A stretch of DNA of 64,000 nt from Prionace glauca (lineage: Eukaryota; Chordata; Chondrichthyes; Carcharhiniformes; Carcharhinidae). A program made the position numbers and the translations under genes. The notes below the pieces were generated by a model. That model searched no databases. It was not told where the DNA came from and saw only the letters and a program-made list of their open reading frames with translations. Of the stretch, positions 9,600 through 20,159 are shown in pieces. The stretch's first letter is position 1; each line of letters opens with the position of its first letter. The DNA lies in assembly GCA_037974335.1 (NCBI GenBank), contig CM075760.1, positions 12,060,600-12,124,599 of the forward strand, written 5' to 3'.

Positions 9600-11240
9600 A
9601 ACAGTCGAGTTCCCAGCAGAAAGATCTGTTCAATCTGTCAATTTCAAACTGTTGGATTCTCATTGATCAATAGTCAAGTTACAACAGAAAATCAATAACC
9701 TATTTCAAATTAAATGGGTATTCAGAACTCCTCTCGACTTTTAATTATTTCTCTCTGCCTGCATCACTTCGCGAAAATTGTGTAAAAATGTAATTTCGCT
9801 GAAAATGAGCAAAAATAACAGATTCAGGACAGTTCAATGTCCCTATCAGAGATACAGTGACACAGTAATAGTTCAATGTCCCTAACAGAGATACAGTGAC
9901 ATAGTAACAGTTCAATGTCCCTAACAGAGATACAGTGACACACTAAGAATTAAACAAACCGGGAAATATTTACATTGAAAATCGTTACCTGATTGGATCT
10001 AATTTCTTAATTAAATGTAATCAACAAAATTATCAAGGCAAAACAATTTATCGAGCCGAGCACAGCTGAGTAAAGAAATGTTTTGTTTTTGAATTCATTT
10101 TGATACAATTAAATATTCTCTAAGACTGATGATATTTTGCACGCTAGTGCAATATTCAAGGTCTTTTGTTTTGAATTAATCAGCGTTAATATTACATTTT
10201 AAGTTATTGTTAATTGTCAGTTAGTTCTCCTGTCAGCTGATTTGTTCTCTGTAATAAAATGAGTTTTCAATCATTCAAAACGTGCTTCTGCCCCCAACAT
10301 TGTTAAATAATTAGGTTACAATTAAATCTCAATGTTAAACTATAATTTCAAATTACTGAATGGAAACATTCAAACATCTGTCATTCATTTACTTAAATCT
10401 AATCACATTGTAATATTTTACTTTTTCACTTTTACTACAAATATCTTATTACAACGAACAAACGTGTTAAAAATGCAGATTTCTGAGTTTGCCCAGACTG
10501 TAACGGCCTGGCCGTTTGAAATCAATAATACTGCTTCCTAGATTTAATAATTTAGACCACCCATATAACAACTTCATTACTGAACACATTGTTTAATTAA
10601 AGAAGATCTGAATTAAACAGTGCAAACATAAAGACGATAATTGATTCAAATGCTCTGTAACGCTAAAAACACGATGCAGAATATAAGTCTCAACCTTTTC
10701 TTCATTATAATATTTAATAAGAATTAAACATAAGCTTCAGTTAGTATGAATTCTTCCATTCTGTCATTTATTCTGTGTTTAACATTAATGGGAGACATGA
10801 TGTTATTAAGTGCTGAGCTAATATTATTTTTATAGTATTTATAATATCATATTATTTTTCTATAAAGTAATCTTTTTGAATTTCAAGCATTTAATTGTCA
10901 GTCGGTAGCCAGTTTCTGTTAACACTTTACTACAATTCAAAGACAATCATTTGAACAATTTTACTTGAGTGTCAGCGAATTTCATCTGTCAGAAAACTGT
11001 GTTCAGTCTGTCAAATTTTTATAAACTGTTTGATTCTAATTGATCAAAGGTCAAATTACAACAGTGAAAAAATCAACAAACATTTCAAATTAACCTGATG
11101 TTCATTTTAAAACTCCCTTTGCCTTTTAACTATTTCTCCCTGACTGTCTCAAATCACAAAAACTGGGCAATTATTTTTCTGAAAATGAGGACTTCGAATA
11201 TAACAGATTCAGGGCAGTGTAATGTCCCTAACAGAGGTAC
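9600..11240. repeat. Ancient direct duplication within the J-CH1 intron
   Basis: About 9,625-9,900 and 10,995-11,235 share ordered matches: GATTCTCATTGATCAA / GATTCTAATTGATCAA, GTTACAACAG / ATTACAACAG, TTTCAAATTAA, GCTGAAAATGAG / TCTGAAAATGAG, AACAGATTCAGG and AATGTCCCTA. The copies are old and diverged, about 1.37 kb apart. Confidence 0.65.
9831..9947. repeat. 39-bp tandem repeat, 3 copies
   Basis: The unit starts AGTTCAATGTCCCTA and ends in GATACAGTGACA..GTAA. Starts are at 9,831, 9,870 and 9,909. The single-copy counterpart is in the duplicate at 11.2 kb, so the array expanded after that duplication. Confidence 0.9.
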
Positions 11241-12179
11241 AGTGAATTGTAATTCATGTTTTATTTTAATATGTAACCATTAGTTAACATGAATAAAATG
11301 CCCTAACATATATTTATTTTATTTTCCGAAACTTTTCTGCTTTATCCCTACAAGAATATTCAAAGGCAATTTTATTTTCATTTCGCCAGAACTGCTCAGT
11401 TTCACTGAGCGTAAACAATGTAAAAACAATTGAGCAACACTAAACAATTTCACAAATTTTGAGATGCGAAAACTAATTAATTATCTCGGTATCTAATTTA
11501 AAAAAATACTTAGAACGGATAATCTGGTTTCAATTGCATAGAAAAAAAATTAATAATCGGATACAAAAATTTCCAAAAAGGAAATTATTCTGCAAAACTC
11601 GTATTCCAGTAAATGCGAACTTAATCTGGGATGTACCGATTAATGCAAAGTATCTTGTTCAACTGAGCACGGCTGTGAAAACAGCAGGTTATCATTGAAA
11701 TAGCTTCTGGAATTGTCACAAAATATTTCCAGTCTGGAAAATGTTCTGGTCATGTTAATTGTGTGAAATACACAACAGAACTATTAAAGGGGATTATTGC
11801 TAAATTATTAATATAAAATACTCTGTGGTGAATATGGAGTTAAATTACCGAATAATAATTCTTTGATTTATATTAATTTTACTATTAACCTTGTAAATGA
11901 GAAGTTTGTGATTGCAGCAAAGACTAAGTGTCCGAATGAGCGTTGTAAGTCATGACTCACTTGAATTTGTAAGCGTTATTTAAAATTTATAAAAATGCTG
12001 CGATATCTTTTAGGTGTTCTTTCCCCCCAACCTGCTTGTTTTCTCCCTACAAGGATTTTCAAACTCAAAGATTGTTTCTGTTCAACCAGAAAACATCTAA
12101 ACTCTCAACGGCACCGTTATACACTATTTAAACAACACAGAAATAATGCCACAAAGCCAAACCATAGCACAAATTTTAA

Positions 12180-13330
12180 ACATTCACAGTGACTGCACCA
12201 CAGAATCTCCTCAGCAGAAACACAACAAAACACATCAATGAGGGAATGAATCCGTTTCACAGAAAAACAGATCAATTATCCATTCAACAGAATCAAATGT
12301 AACATTGCAAAATAAATCTCAATATCGAATCTAGCAAACTAGCTCTTAACCAATTATTAAACTAAACAGAAATCTAGAATAATAGCAATAGCATTGCGAG
12401 GAGGTAGAATTTGTCCAACAAATTAGCGTTGAAACTTTATCACATCTTATTCACATTGGGTCATATTTCAAACATATTTAAACATTTGGATGGTAAAAGT
12501 TCCAGCCATCAAATGCCACCGAGATTAAACATTGCAGATACCCCAAAATCTGAATGCAGTGACAAACTATGTTCTGAACGAGCGGCTTAAGCCGTTATGA
12601 CTAAAGATTTTAAACATACAAATACAATAGCTTTATTTCTCCCTGCAGTTATGCATCAAGCAGTTGCGACCCGCAGAATGTTCATATTCAATCACAAAAC
12701 GTGTAACAGCTCAGTGTCACTGAGTTCAAACAATGCAGAAACAAAAAATTAATTCACAAATTTTACGTATTTAAAGTCACCCAGATTTATAATCTCCTCA
12801 CCAGAGGAAAAAAAAACGCATCACTGAGAGACTGAACCCCGCTTCAGGCAGACGCAGCACAATTCTACAAACACTTTCAACAGAATCAAATATAACATTT
12901 ACAGAAATGTTTAATATAAATTCCAGCCAATTCGCCCAACACCAAACTAATTAATGTTTCGAACAAGCAGAAAATATTGCACAGCAGCACCAGCATTGTG
13001 AGTGAGTGGAACATTTTCACTGGATAAATATAGAAATTTTAGATTGTTTTAAATTTTTGGTCCAAATTTCAAACACTTGTGCAGTAGATGGTACAAACCG
13101 CAGCCACTAGATGTCACCGAGATTAAACGCTGCAGAAACGCTGAATTGTATAACAGACATTCGGATTTTAAAGTAACCCAACCACACAGTGTAACCTCAA
13201 CAGATAAACACAACATCCCAACAATTTGGGATTGAATCCCTCAGCAGTACGTATTGTCCAGAAAGAGCAGAATTCTAAAACCCCTTTGCAGCAGATTCAC
13301 AGGAAACATTGGAACAATTCTCAAACCGAG
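12180..13330. repeat. Old tandem repeats of about 600 bp next to J
   Basis: Two clear and one partial copy, starting about 12,190, 12,790 and 13,195. Landmarks are AACAGAATCAAAT, TAACATT, and, near the ends, CCAGCCATCAAATGCCACCG / CGCAGCCACTAGATGTCACC with GAGATTAAAC and TGCAGA. No J-like open segment or recombination signal is seen in the two leftmost copies. Confidence 0.55.
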
Positions 13331-13437
13331 AATCCCCCAAACTCACATTGATGTTACCATATGGATTATTAGTACAGATAAAAATATAAAACAAAGACAC
13401 ATGTAAACCAGTTACTCAATAAGTGGATGGTTCTTAC

Positions 13438-13485
13438 CTGTAGTCACCGTCACCATGGTCCCTTGTCCCCAGTAGTCGAAGTAGT
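13438..13485 (-). CDS. Germline JH segment
   Basis: A 48-nt joining segment reading YFDYWGQGTMVTVTT on the sense strand, with the WGQG motif of heavy-chain J segments. It ends in a single G before the donor GTAAGAA; that G plus CG of CH1 gives Ala, so J-CH1 splicing is in frame. Its 5' recombination signal directly abuts it. Not joined to D or V, so this is germline configuration. Confidence 0.96.
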
Positions 13486-13524
13486 CACAGTGTCACATTC
13501 CGTAGGCTGTGTCATCCAATAACC
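13486..13524 (-). promoter_or_regulatory. JH recombination signal, 23-bp spacer
   Basis: Sense strand: nonamer GGTTATTGG, exactly 23 bp, heptamer CACTGTG, then J. The heptamer is canonical; the nonamer departs from GGTTTTTGT at three positions. Confidence 0.95.
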
Positions 13525-13849
13525 GTCCCTGCACAAAATAGAGACAAAATCACCATTATTTTAAATATCCACAAACCCAAGGAAAAGCAAAATCAATTAA
13601 TGTTTATTAGATTATAATTGTATTTCTGGATATCATTTGACATTCATAAATGACCCTAAAGTTTTATATTTCACAGAGTTACAGGTGAACATGTTGTTGA
13701 AAACACACATCGATAATTGAGTAATTATCAAGATTTTCCATGTTTATTCCTGCCATGTGGTCATTGCTGGACATAAATAATACTGTACTGTGATTACAGT
13801 TGGAATTTAAAAGTGACACTGATCCAGTTTCAGTCAATCAGTGCTGAGG

Positions 13850-13918
13850 GGTTTTTGTATTGACAGTAACTGCTGTGCCATTCCAGTTATCACAGTGAGA
13901 CACAGCATGACAAATACT
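13850..13918 (-). other. D2 diversity segment with 12-bp signals on both sides
   Basis: Core 13,878-13,890 (sense ATAACTGGAATGG, 13 nt). The 5' signal is nonamer AGTATTTGT, 12 bp, heptamer CACTGTG. The 3' signal is heptamer CACAGCA, 12 bp, nonamer ACAAAAACC. The 3' heptamer keeps the essential CAC but varies at its last two bases. With 12/12 spacers it can pair with the 23-bp J signal, the 22-bp D1 signal, or in principle V directly. Confidence 0.93.
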
Positions 13919-14227
13919 GAGGCGGACTGTTAACTGTAAAATACAGACAGTTAATTTCACTGCTATTTCAAAACCCTGTTTCCAGCTCGTTAAGGGTGAG
14001 TCAGTGAGATATTTCAATTTTTACTGGTCATGATATTGATAAAAGGGGTTAGAAACTTTTACATTCTCGGTGCACATTCAGTGTGTAAATCAATAACAAT
14101 AAAATTGAAGCATTTTGCATCTTAAAAAGAAACAAAGCTGTTTCTCAGTATTATTTTGTTGAACCCTCATTTACTTTGGCATTCGGCAATGGCATTGGTC
14201 ACAAATTTAAGCAACGTCCTTTTCTGA

Positions 14228-14308
14228 GGTTTTTGTATGAGGATGGCGCTTTTCTCAGCACTGTGACTCCCATAGTATCTCACAGTGACACACTCCCATA
14301 CAAAAACT
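14228..14308 (-). other. D1 diversity segment with 12-bp and 22-bp signals
   Basis: Core 14,266-14,280 (sense AGATACTATGGGAGT, 15 nt). The 5' signal is nonamer AGTTTTTGT, 12 bp, CACTGTG. The 3' signal is CACAGTG, 22 bp, ACAAAAACC. Both heptamers are canonical. The asymmetric spacers let D1 join V on one side and D2 on the other under the 12/23 rule, the arrangement known for shark IgM clusters. Confidence 0.95.
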
Positions 14309-14655
14309 GCACTCACTCTGTTCAGTACTGCTGTTCAATATTCACTTTAAAAGGACCATTAATTTCGCTCTAATGTAAAATGTAGGCAAATGTTTATACA
14401 ACACAATCTATCAGAAATATTAACAAGAGTAATATATCGTATGTGGTACTTGCCGACAGTACAATGAATATAAAGTCAGTGAAAAGCTCACCAGTTATAT
14501 CGGTGAGTTTGGGAAGTTTTACTGTTAAATACATTCTGTGTTACTTTTTTTTAAACACGATTATAGTTTGTTTCTGACCACCCTCGATCATATTGCATTG
14601 AGAACAGATACTGACCTTCAGGTTAAGATGGAAGTTGCGGAATCCCCTCTCGGGC

Positions 14656-14694
14656 TGTTCTTGTCCGGGTGCAGCCCTGGATCCTCTCGCTGTG
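14656..14694 (-). promoter_or_regulatory. VH recombination signal, 23-bp spacer
   Basis: Sense strand after TGTGCAAGAGAG: heptamer CACAGCG, exactly 23 bp, nonamer ACAAGAACA. Slightly off consensus in both parts but with the CAC intact. Confidence 0.95.
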
Positions 14695-14999
14695 CTCTCT
14701 TGCACAGTAATAGATGGCCGTGTCTTCAATCTTCAGGCTCCTCATGTCCAAAGAGAAGATGTTGTTTGAAGTGTCTTTGGACGCAGTAAACCGACCCTTA
14801 ATTGATGGGGCGTAGTTGTTGTTGGATGAACTATAGTAGCTAACCAGCCACTCCAGGCCCTGTCCGGGAACCTGTCGGATCCAACCCATCCAGGTATTGC
14901 TAAGATCGAACCCGCTGGTTTTACAGGTCAGTTTCAGGGAGCCTCCGGGAGCCTCGGTCGCTGCCTCTGGCTGGGTCAACACAATCTCCGACTGGACAC
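14695..14999 (-). CDS. Germline VH exon, IgM cluster
   Basis: A 305-nt variable-domain exon. After a TTTTTACAG acceptor it reads GVQS, then mature [16 protein letters not shown], with the cysteine in LKLTCKTSG, the tryptophan in [21 protein letters not shown], and the end [10 protein letters not shown]. These are the hallmarks of elasmobranch VH, and no stop or frameshift is present. It ends at a 23-bp-spacer signal, so it is unrearranged. The leader exon lies 133 bp upstream; TCT-G joined to GT-GTC keeps frame. The framework continues as IVLTQPEA, typical of shark IgM V rather than IgW or NAR. Confidence 0.97.
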
Positions 15000-15132
15000 C
15001 TGTAAAAATAGATCAAAAACACCGGGGGTTAATCTTAGTGAAATGATTGCTGACTCTGGAACATTCCAGAGAGACACTAACACTGAGACAGTAACAGTGA
15101 GAGACTTGAACAATAATAAAAAAAATACTCAC

Positions 15133-15178
15133 CAGATAAGAAAGTCAGCAACAAACTGAGAGAAATGGCCGACCTCAT
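15133..15178 (-). CDS. VH leader exon (signal peptide)
   Basis: The sense strand starts at ATG and reads MRSAISLSLLLTFLS, then a single G and donor GTGAGTA. The hydrophobic core SLSLLLTFL is a classic signal peptide. The rest of the signal (GVQS) is at the start of the V exon after a 133-bp intron. Too short to be found by open-frame search alone. Confidence 0.95.
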
Positions 15179-15267
15179 CTTTCTGGTGATTTGGGGGAAA
15201 TGGTTGTGTCAGGAACTCAGTGAACAAACCAGCTCCCGGACTGTTGGATTCCGGTCCCAGTGAGCGG

Positions 15268-15277
15268 TATTTAAATA
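15268..15277 (-). promoter_or_regulatory. Putative TATA box of the VH promoter
   Basis: TATTTAAATA sits about 90 bp upstream of the leader ATG, inside the perfect 14-bp palindrome GGTATTTAAATACC. No ATGCAAAT octamer is visible in the 300 bp upstream of the ATG on either strand. Function is inferred from position. Confidence 0.55.
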
Positions 15278-15379
15278 CCCGGCAGAAGGGGGCGGCTTTC
15301 CAGGCGCCGCCTGTTGATCCACGTCCCACCTTCCACACCCCCAACAGAATGGACTCGGAGATTTACAATAGATTAATAT

Positions 15380-15850
15380 TAAAATGGGCATTTTATCTGT
15401 ATCGGGATATTTGTTTGGCTGAAATGTTCATTGTATTGTCCCCATTATTTCTGATGGTGATGTTACAGTTCATCATCTCTTTACTTTTAAAATAACTCAT
15501 TCCATTGTAAAAATGGTGATTTTATTACCACACCCCCAAGAAGAAAATAAATCTGAAAACGAAGAAATAACATTTTGGAACATTAGAGAATTTTGCAACA
15601 ACTCCGTGTCTCTGCCACATTATAATAATAAAGCACAATTTATCAGAAGAAATACCATCGATTTCTGTAACTCAATGTGTAGGATATACAAAGTGATTCT
15701 ATTTACAGTGTGGATGGCTATCGCTGTACAAATTGGGTTTGGAGATGAGAAGAAACTCTCACACAATACAATGTTTCTCCTTATATTTGTCAAACTGTCC
15801 CAATCTCGAAGACAGGCCTTTGAAAATAATGAGAATCCCAACCTCCTGAT
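15380..15850. other. Non-coding upstream flank of the cluster
   Basis: AT-rich, no gene recognised. It holds TCAGAAGAAATACCATCG and a GTGTGGATGGCTATCGCTGT stretch whose counterpart is at about 24.33 kb, so it belongs to the duplicated Ig flank. Confidence 0.6.
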
Positions 15851-17310
15851 AATTAAATAGTGAGTTGACAGAGAAACATAAAATTAAATTGATTTTTTGA
15901 TGGAGAAGTTAATGAATCGGAACGGACGCTGAGATCATTAAAGTTCTCCTTCAGCATCCAGGTCATTGCAACTCACTCTATTTGCCACCGGCTGTCTAAC
16001 ATACACTGGTATTGGGAACACAGGATATCAGGACTTTGCGGCACATTGCACAATATCACAAGAATAAATGTTTTATCTTCCATTGAATCAGGTTATGAAC
16101 TGATCATTTCTCCACTCATTGGCAGCTGTGAGAGGAACTCTTCAATAACAGAAATCAGATTATACTGTACAATAGAACACGGTGCTAATCAGGTACAAGA
16201 CACGCTGCTGTTTCAATGTGATACAGAAATTTCAGAATATTCCAGGAATCCCCGGTGTTCATGTCAGTTTTATGATGTTGTTTTAATATTATTTCATGTC
16301 ATTGCATTGATTTTACTTCACTGGGGAACTGGGCCCATCAACATCTCTCTCTCTCATTTCATGAAGTGATTAATAAACAGACTTTAATTATTGGAATGAA
16401 ATTTACTCGGAAACTATACAAATGAAAAAAATCATCCGGTCACTTTATTGTTTGACATAATATTTACTCAGGTAATGAACAGGACACTGAATGAAAATAT
16501 TTGATTGGAATGATTGCGATTTAAATTGTGGGAATTAAACATTTACTGTTTAAATGTCTGAATCCCATGTTGTCCATTGAGCTTCACGCTAATCTGTCCC
16601 ACACAGTATTTGGCAGCAATCCAGGCTGGTGTCAAATGCTCAAAGTTATTGACAGGAAAAATCTGGGGCTGTTTGTGCAATAGATCAAAGATCAGTTTCA
16701 TCAGCACTGACCGCTTAGCTCCAAGCCAACTTAAAACCCTGCATGTTGTCAGTAAGGTCTATTTATAAACAAATCTACCCAGCAACAGTACTGGAGGCAC
16801 TTGAAGTTTTGGAAGTTATAAATCTAGATGATGTTTCCCCATCTCTAAAGAAAGGATTATTTTCCACCTTCTCTGGCACTCAATTAACAACAATGATGAT
16901 TTTTCCAACACATCAGGATATTGTGATGGACGGACAGAAATAATCACAGGCAGACTGAAAAATGGCTCAGAGAGATGATACATGCTGTTATATTTGAGCA
17001 TGCACATTTATATTTTATCTCCTTTTATCTTTCCATGGGATGTTTGTTTGGAAAGACCAACACTCTTTGCCTGTCCCAAATTCCTTTAAATTAACTGGTT
17101 TTCTTGGACACTTCTGTAGATATTAAAGAGTCAGCTATTTTGCTTTCAGTCTGCAGTTATATCCTTGTGAGACAATGTAGCGATGGCAGATTTCCTCCAT
17201 TGGGGATCAGAGCGGTTCCAATGATCGCAATTAGTATCCATTCCAGATTTATCAATAGAATTCAAAATCTACCTGCGGGAACGGCCCGACTTAAATCCCC
17301 GTCCTCACAT
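15850..17310. repeat. Ig cluster 5' flank, copy A of a segmental duplication
   Basis: Matches 25.24-26.70 kb in order and orientation: GCCACCGGCTGT, ATTGCACAATATCACAA, AATAAATGTTTT, GAATATTCCAGG, GGCAGCAATCCAG, and near the end GATGGCAGATTTCCTCCATT. No coding gene is seen. Confidence 0.85.
16230..16403 (+). repeat. Inverted repeat arm 1 (174 bp)
   Basis: Reads from TTTCAGAATATTCCAGG to GGAATGAAATT. The reverse complement is at 18,462-18,635, the same length with about five differences and no gap by eye. Lies within duplication copy A. Confidence 0.93.
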
Positions 17311-17920
17311 CATTGCCCTGGACCTCTGGATCACTGGATCAATTAAAATAATTGATGTCACCATCTACACAAACAATAAATGTATGACTGTGTTGACACA
17401 GGAATGAATGGCATTTGAATGACTGATGGATGAATGACTGTTGGATGCCTGAATATTTTGATTGAGGAAATAGTGAACGGAATGGTGGATTCATTGATAA
17501 ATGGTGCTGAATGATGTTGTTCTATATTTCCATATTTGTGTTTGACTACTTCATAAATTGAAACAACTCCTTTATTCAATGTGTGCCCATCTAATACCTT
17601 CAATCCTTCCAGAGTGTCTGGGTGAAATACATTTCTCGGGAGTTAGCAAGCTGATCCTCTTGAAGAGTAGGGGGAGATTTTCCTGCAGTTCGGATGGTTC
17701 ATTTCTCTGCTGATGCTGAATCTTCAAATCCAGGACAGAAAGAGAGAGCATGATATGGTTGAGGAGGAATGATTGTACTATATAAAATACTGGCTCTTTC
17801 ATATACAACAAATTAATCAACAAACCCTCACCCAAATTAGTGAAGGCAACAGGGTGAAAAGTAAATAAGGTGGCAACAGAAATATTTGTGAAACTCACTG
17901 GAAAACTACAAGTGTCACTT
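17310..17920. other. Unassigned interval
   Basis: About 600 bp, AT-rich, with a short ATGAATGACTG-type run near 17.40-17.45 kb. No gene or repeat is recognised. Confidence 0.5.
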
Positions 17921-17924
17921 GTAG

Positions 17925-18362
17925 GCTTGTACTAGGCTTGTACTCGTTGGAGTTTAGAAGAATGAGGAGAGATCTCATTGAGACGTATGAGATGATGAAT
18001 GGGATGGATAGGATAAAGGTGGAAAGACTCTTCCAGCTCAGAAAGGACAGTAGGACTAGGGGGCACAGTCTCAAGATAAAGGGGGGAGGGCGGTTTCCAA
18101 CGGAGTTGAGGAAGAATTTCTTCAGTCAAAGGGTGGTGAATCTCTGTAATTCTCTGCCCGTTGAAGTGGTGGAGGCTGCCTCGCTAAATATTTTTAAGAC
18201 GCGGGTTGATGGGCTTTTGATAAGCGAGGGGATTAAGGTTTATGGGGAGAGGGCGGGAATGTGGAACTGAGCCACGACAGATCAGCCATGATCTTATTGA
18301 ATGGCGGGGCAGGCTCGAAGGGCCAGATGGCCTACTCCTGCTCCTATTTCTTATGTTCTTAT
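17925..18362 (+). mobile_element. CR1-like LINE, 3' end fragment
   Basis: ORF2 C-terminus in frame over about 110 codons (YSLEFRRMRRDLIETYEMM; FSQRVVNLCNSLPVEVVEAA). It is followed by the 3' UTR (TCAGCCATGATCTTATTGAA, GGCCAGATGGCCTACTCCTG) and a TTATGTTCTTATG tail. 5' truncated. The same subfamily occurs at 26.7, 33.2, 61.8 and 63.5 kb. Little decayed, so relatively young. Confidence 0.93.
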
Positions 18363-18461
18363 GTCACATTATTTCCCAAAACAATGTAATACTGAATCGG
18401 AATTTAAAGATTCAGTAACTTCACATGAAGTACAGGTTGTTTCATTTATATCATCACTTTG

Positions 18462-18635
18462 AATTTCATTCCAATAATTAAAGTCTGTTTATTAATCACT
18501 TCATGAAATGCGAGAGAGAGATGTTGGTGGGCCCAGTTCCCCAGTGAAGTAAAATCGGTGTAATGACATGAAATAATATTAAAACAACATCATAAAACTG
18601 ACATGAACACCGGGGATTCCTGGAATATTCTGAAA
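18462..18635 (-). repeat. Inverted repeat arm 2 (174 bp)
   Basis: Reverse complement of 16,230-16,403 at about 97% by eye. The sequence beyond its Ig-distal end (TGCAGAAC) looks more like the 25.6 kb copy than like copy A, suggesting a third source copy. Confidence 0.93.
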
Positions 18636-18639
18636 GTTC

Positions 18640-18895
18640 TGCACGCTATTGTCAGGGAAGTTGCATAAATTTCCTGTGAGATGGGAATAACAGAAATAAT
18701 AGATACTATTTCGAGCCACACACACAAGCTGCATCAATTCACAGAGTGATCCCAAATATCATAACAAACTTCTTCACCCTAAACTAATCAACATCTCAAT
18801 CACGAACTATATCCTAAAAAAATCCTAATCCCTATCCACCCACATCATTTCTCAATGTCATCACTCTCTTCAATTTCCTCCAAATAACAAAAAAA
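18640..18895. other. Unassigned interval
   Basis: No gene recognised. AT-rich with CATCTCAAT-type stretches. Confidence 0.5.
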
Positions 18896-18897
18896 AA

Positions 18898-19030
18898 TCA
18901 CACTGACTCGAAACGTTGGCTCTATTCTCTCTCCACACATGCTATCAGACCCGTTGAGTTTTTCCAACATTCATTATCTTTGTTTCAGTTTCCAGAATCT
19001 GCAGTATTTTGCTTTTATCAAACTGATGAT
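18898..19030 (+). repeat. Dispersed repeat (CGAAACGTTGGCTCTATTCT type)
   Basis: CTCGAAACGTTGGCTCTATT..CCGTTGAGTTTTTCCA..CCAGAATCTGCAGTATTTTG. Relatives: 22.90-23.02 kb (plus), 23.27-23.42 kb (minus, inside the VH pseudogene), 51.26-51.40 and 52.46-52.59 kb. Confidence 0.75.
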
Positions 19031-19079
19031 CATAATTGGTGAACTAATCGTTTATCTGTATGAGTTGATGATAACTGGG

Positions 19080-19290
19080 GAATTGGAACAATCCCGGCTG
19101 GAAAGTCCTCTCCAAGACACTCACAAACATCACTTGGGCCACTCCTTTACTTACGCTGCGTCGGAGTCCAGGAACACCCTCCCTAAGAGCACGGTCGGTG
19201 TACCTACACTGCAGGTTCTGCAGCAATTGAATAAGGCGGTTCACCACCAGCTTACTGAATGCAATTAGCAATGGGGAATAAATGGGGGCC
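19080..19290 (+). repeat. Dispersed shark repeat, 3' half
   Basis: Same family as 8.77-9.12 kb and 27.9-28.37 kb: CCAGGAACACCCTCCCTAAG, GTGTACCTACACTGCAG, CGGTTCACCACCAGCTTACT, GCAATTAGCAATGGGGAATA. 5' part missing. Confidence 0.75.
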
Positions 19291-19299
19291 GAGGCAACG

Positions 19300-20155
19300 T
19301 CGCTTTCTTATCACAGAGTAATTGTAAATATATTCCTCATTATATATGAATGAGATCTGGTGAATGAAATTATTAAATTGCAAATGGATGGTAATTGGTG
19401 AAAATAATTACGATCTTTCTGAACTTTTTTTTATATTCTCCTTATTCGTATCATTAATTACTCAGCACTGTCTCAGTTCATGTCTAAGAAGTTGCTATAT
19501 CAGTAAAACTGTGCGAGATACTGCCTCAGTTTTATTCTCCTTGACAATGTTATTTTTAAAACTGTTTCTTTCACGGGATATGGGTCTCATTGGAATTTGG
19601 CATTTGACCATCCCCACATGGCACTTGGCACTAACACATTACTATTTTCTTGAACCAGGCCCCTGTTTATCTTAAAATACAGCCTGGCTCTGTTAATACT
19701 CTGCTAGACCAGAGCTCAGTTTACATTGCACACGGCATTCTCTCTGGTTATGTAATATTTGAGACTCACCCTATATATATTTCACTGTGGCAATTTTGTT
19801 CCTGCACTAACTATGCCTCTCTTTGAATTAGGTTTGTTTTACTTCACGGTTTTGTGAGAAGAAGAGATAATATGTTGGGATAAAAAAGATTGTTATCAGG
19901 CAAGATCCAGAAACGGGCAGTATTGGATCACCAGTATTTTATTGTGCTGTAATTTTCTTTGTTTTTTTGTTCTTCATTGACAGTGAATGCTACACAGGAC
20001 TTGATATCCACTTTCACTGCAGCCAGCAGAAGTAGATTTCAGATTTCTTTTCCAGTGTCCAAAACCTCACACGGTTTGTCCTTGCAGAAGGATGCAGAGA
20101 ATTGTGTTCTCCCAGCCACTTTAATCATTACTGGCATTGACCAGTGCAGTAAAAA
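19300..20155. other. Unassigned interval
   Basis: AT-rich. A T-rich tract then TTCATTGACAG at about 19.97-19.98 kb could be a splice acceptor, but what follows resembles no protein I know. Confidence 0.45.
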
Positions 20156-20159
20156 CTGA

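Larger units (their letters stand above)
2054..13437 (-). other. J-CH1 intron of the IgM cluster (11.4 kb)
   Basis: The donor is GTAAGAA next to J and the acceptor TTCTTTCCCAG is next to CH1. In sense order it holds an AT-rich part (about 13.4-8.6 kb) with ancient tandem repeats, a GT/GAGA-rich array, a SINE, a TGAG-type satellite, a G-rich AGCT-containing repeat block and short retroposon tails. No coding exon is recognised inside. In jawed vertebrates this position (J to first constant exon) carries enhancers and, in tetrapods, switch regions; I could not identify an enhancer by motif. Confidence 0.85.

Noticed and set aside
12180-13330. The 600-bp repeats as relic J segments
   Set aside because: No CACTGTG-23-nonamer and no WGxG frame is found in the two leftmost copies; only the real J at 13,438 has them.
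15513-15860. 115-codon plus-strand frame in the Ig upstream flank
   Set aside because: The duplicated copy near 24.2-24.4 kb does not keep this frame, so it is not under coding constraint.
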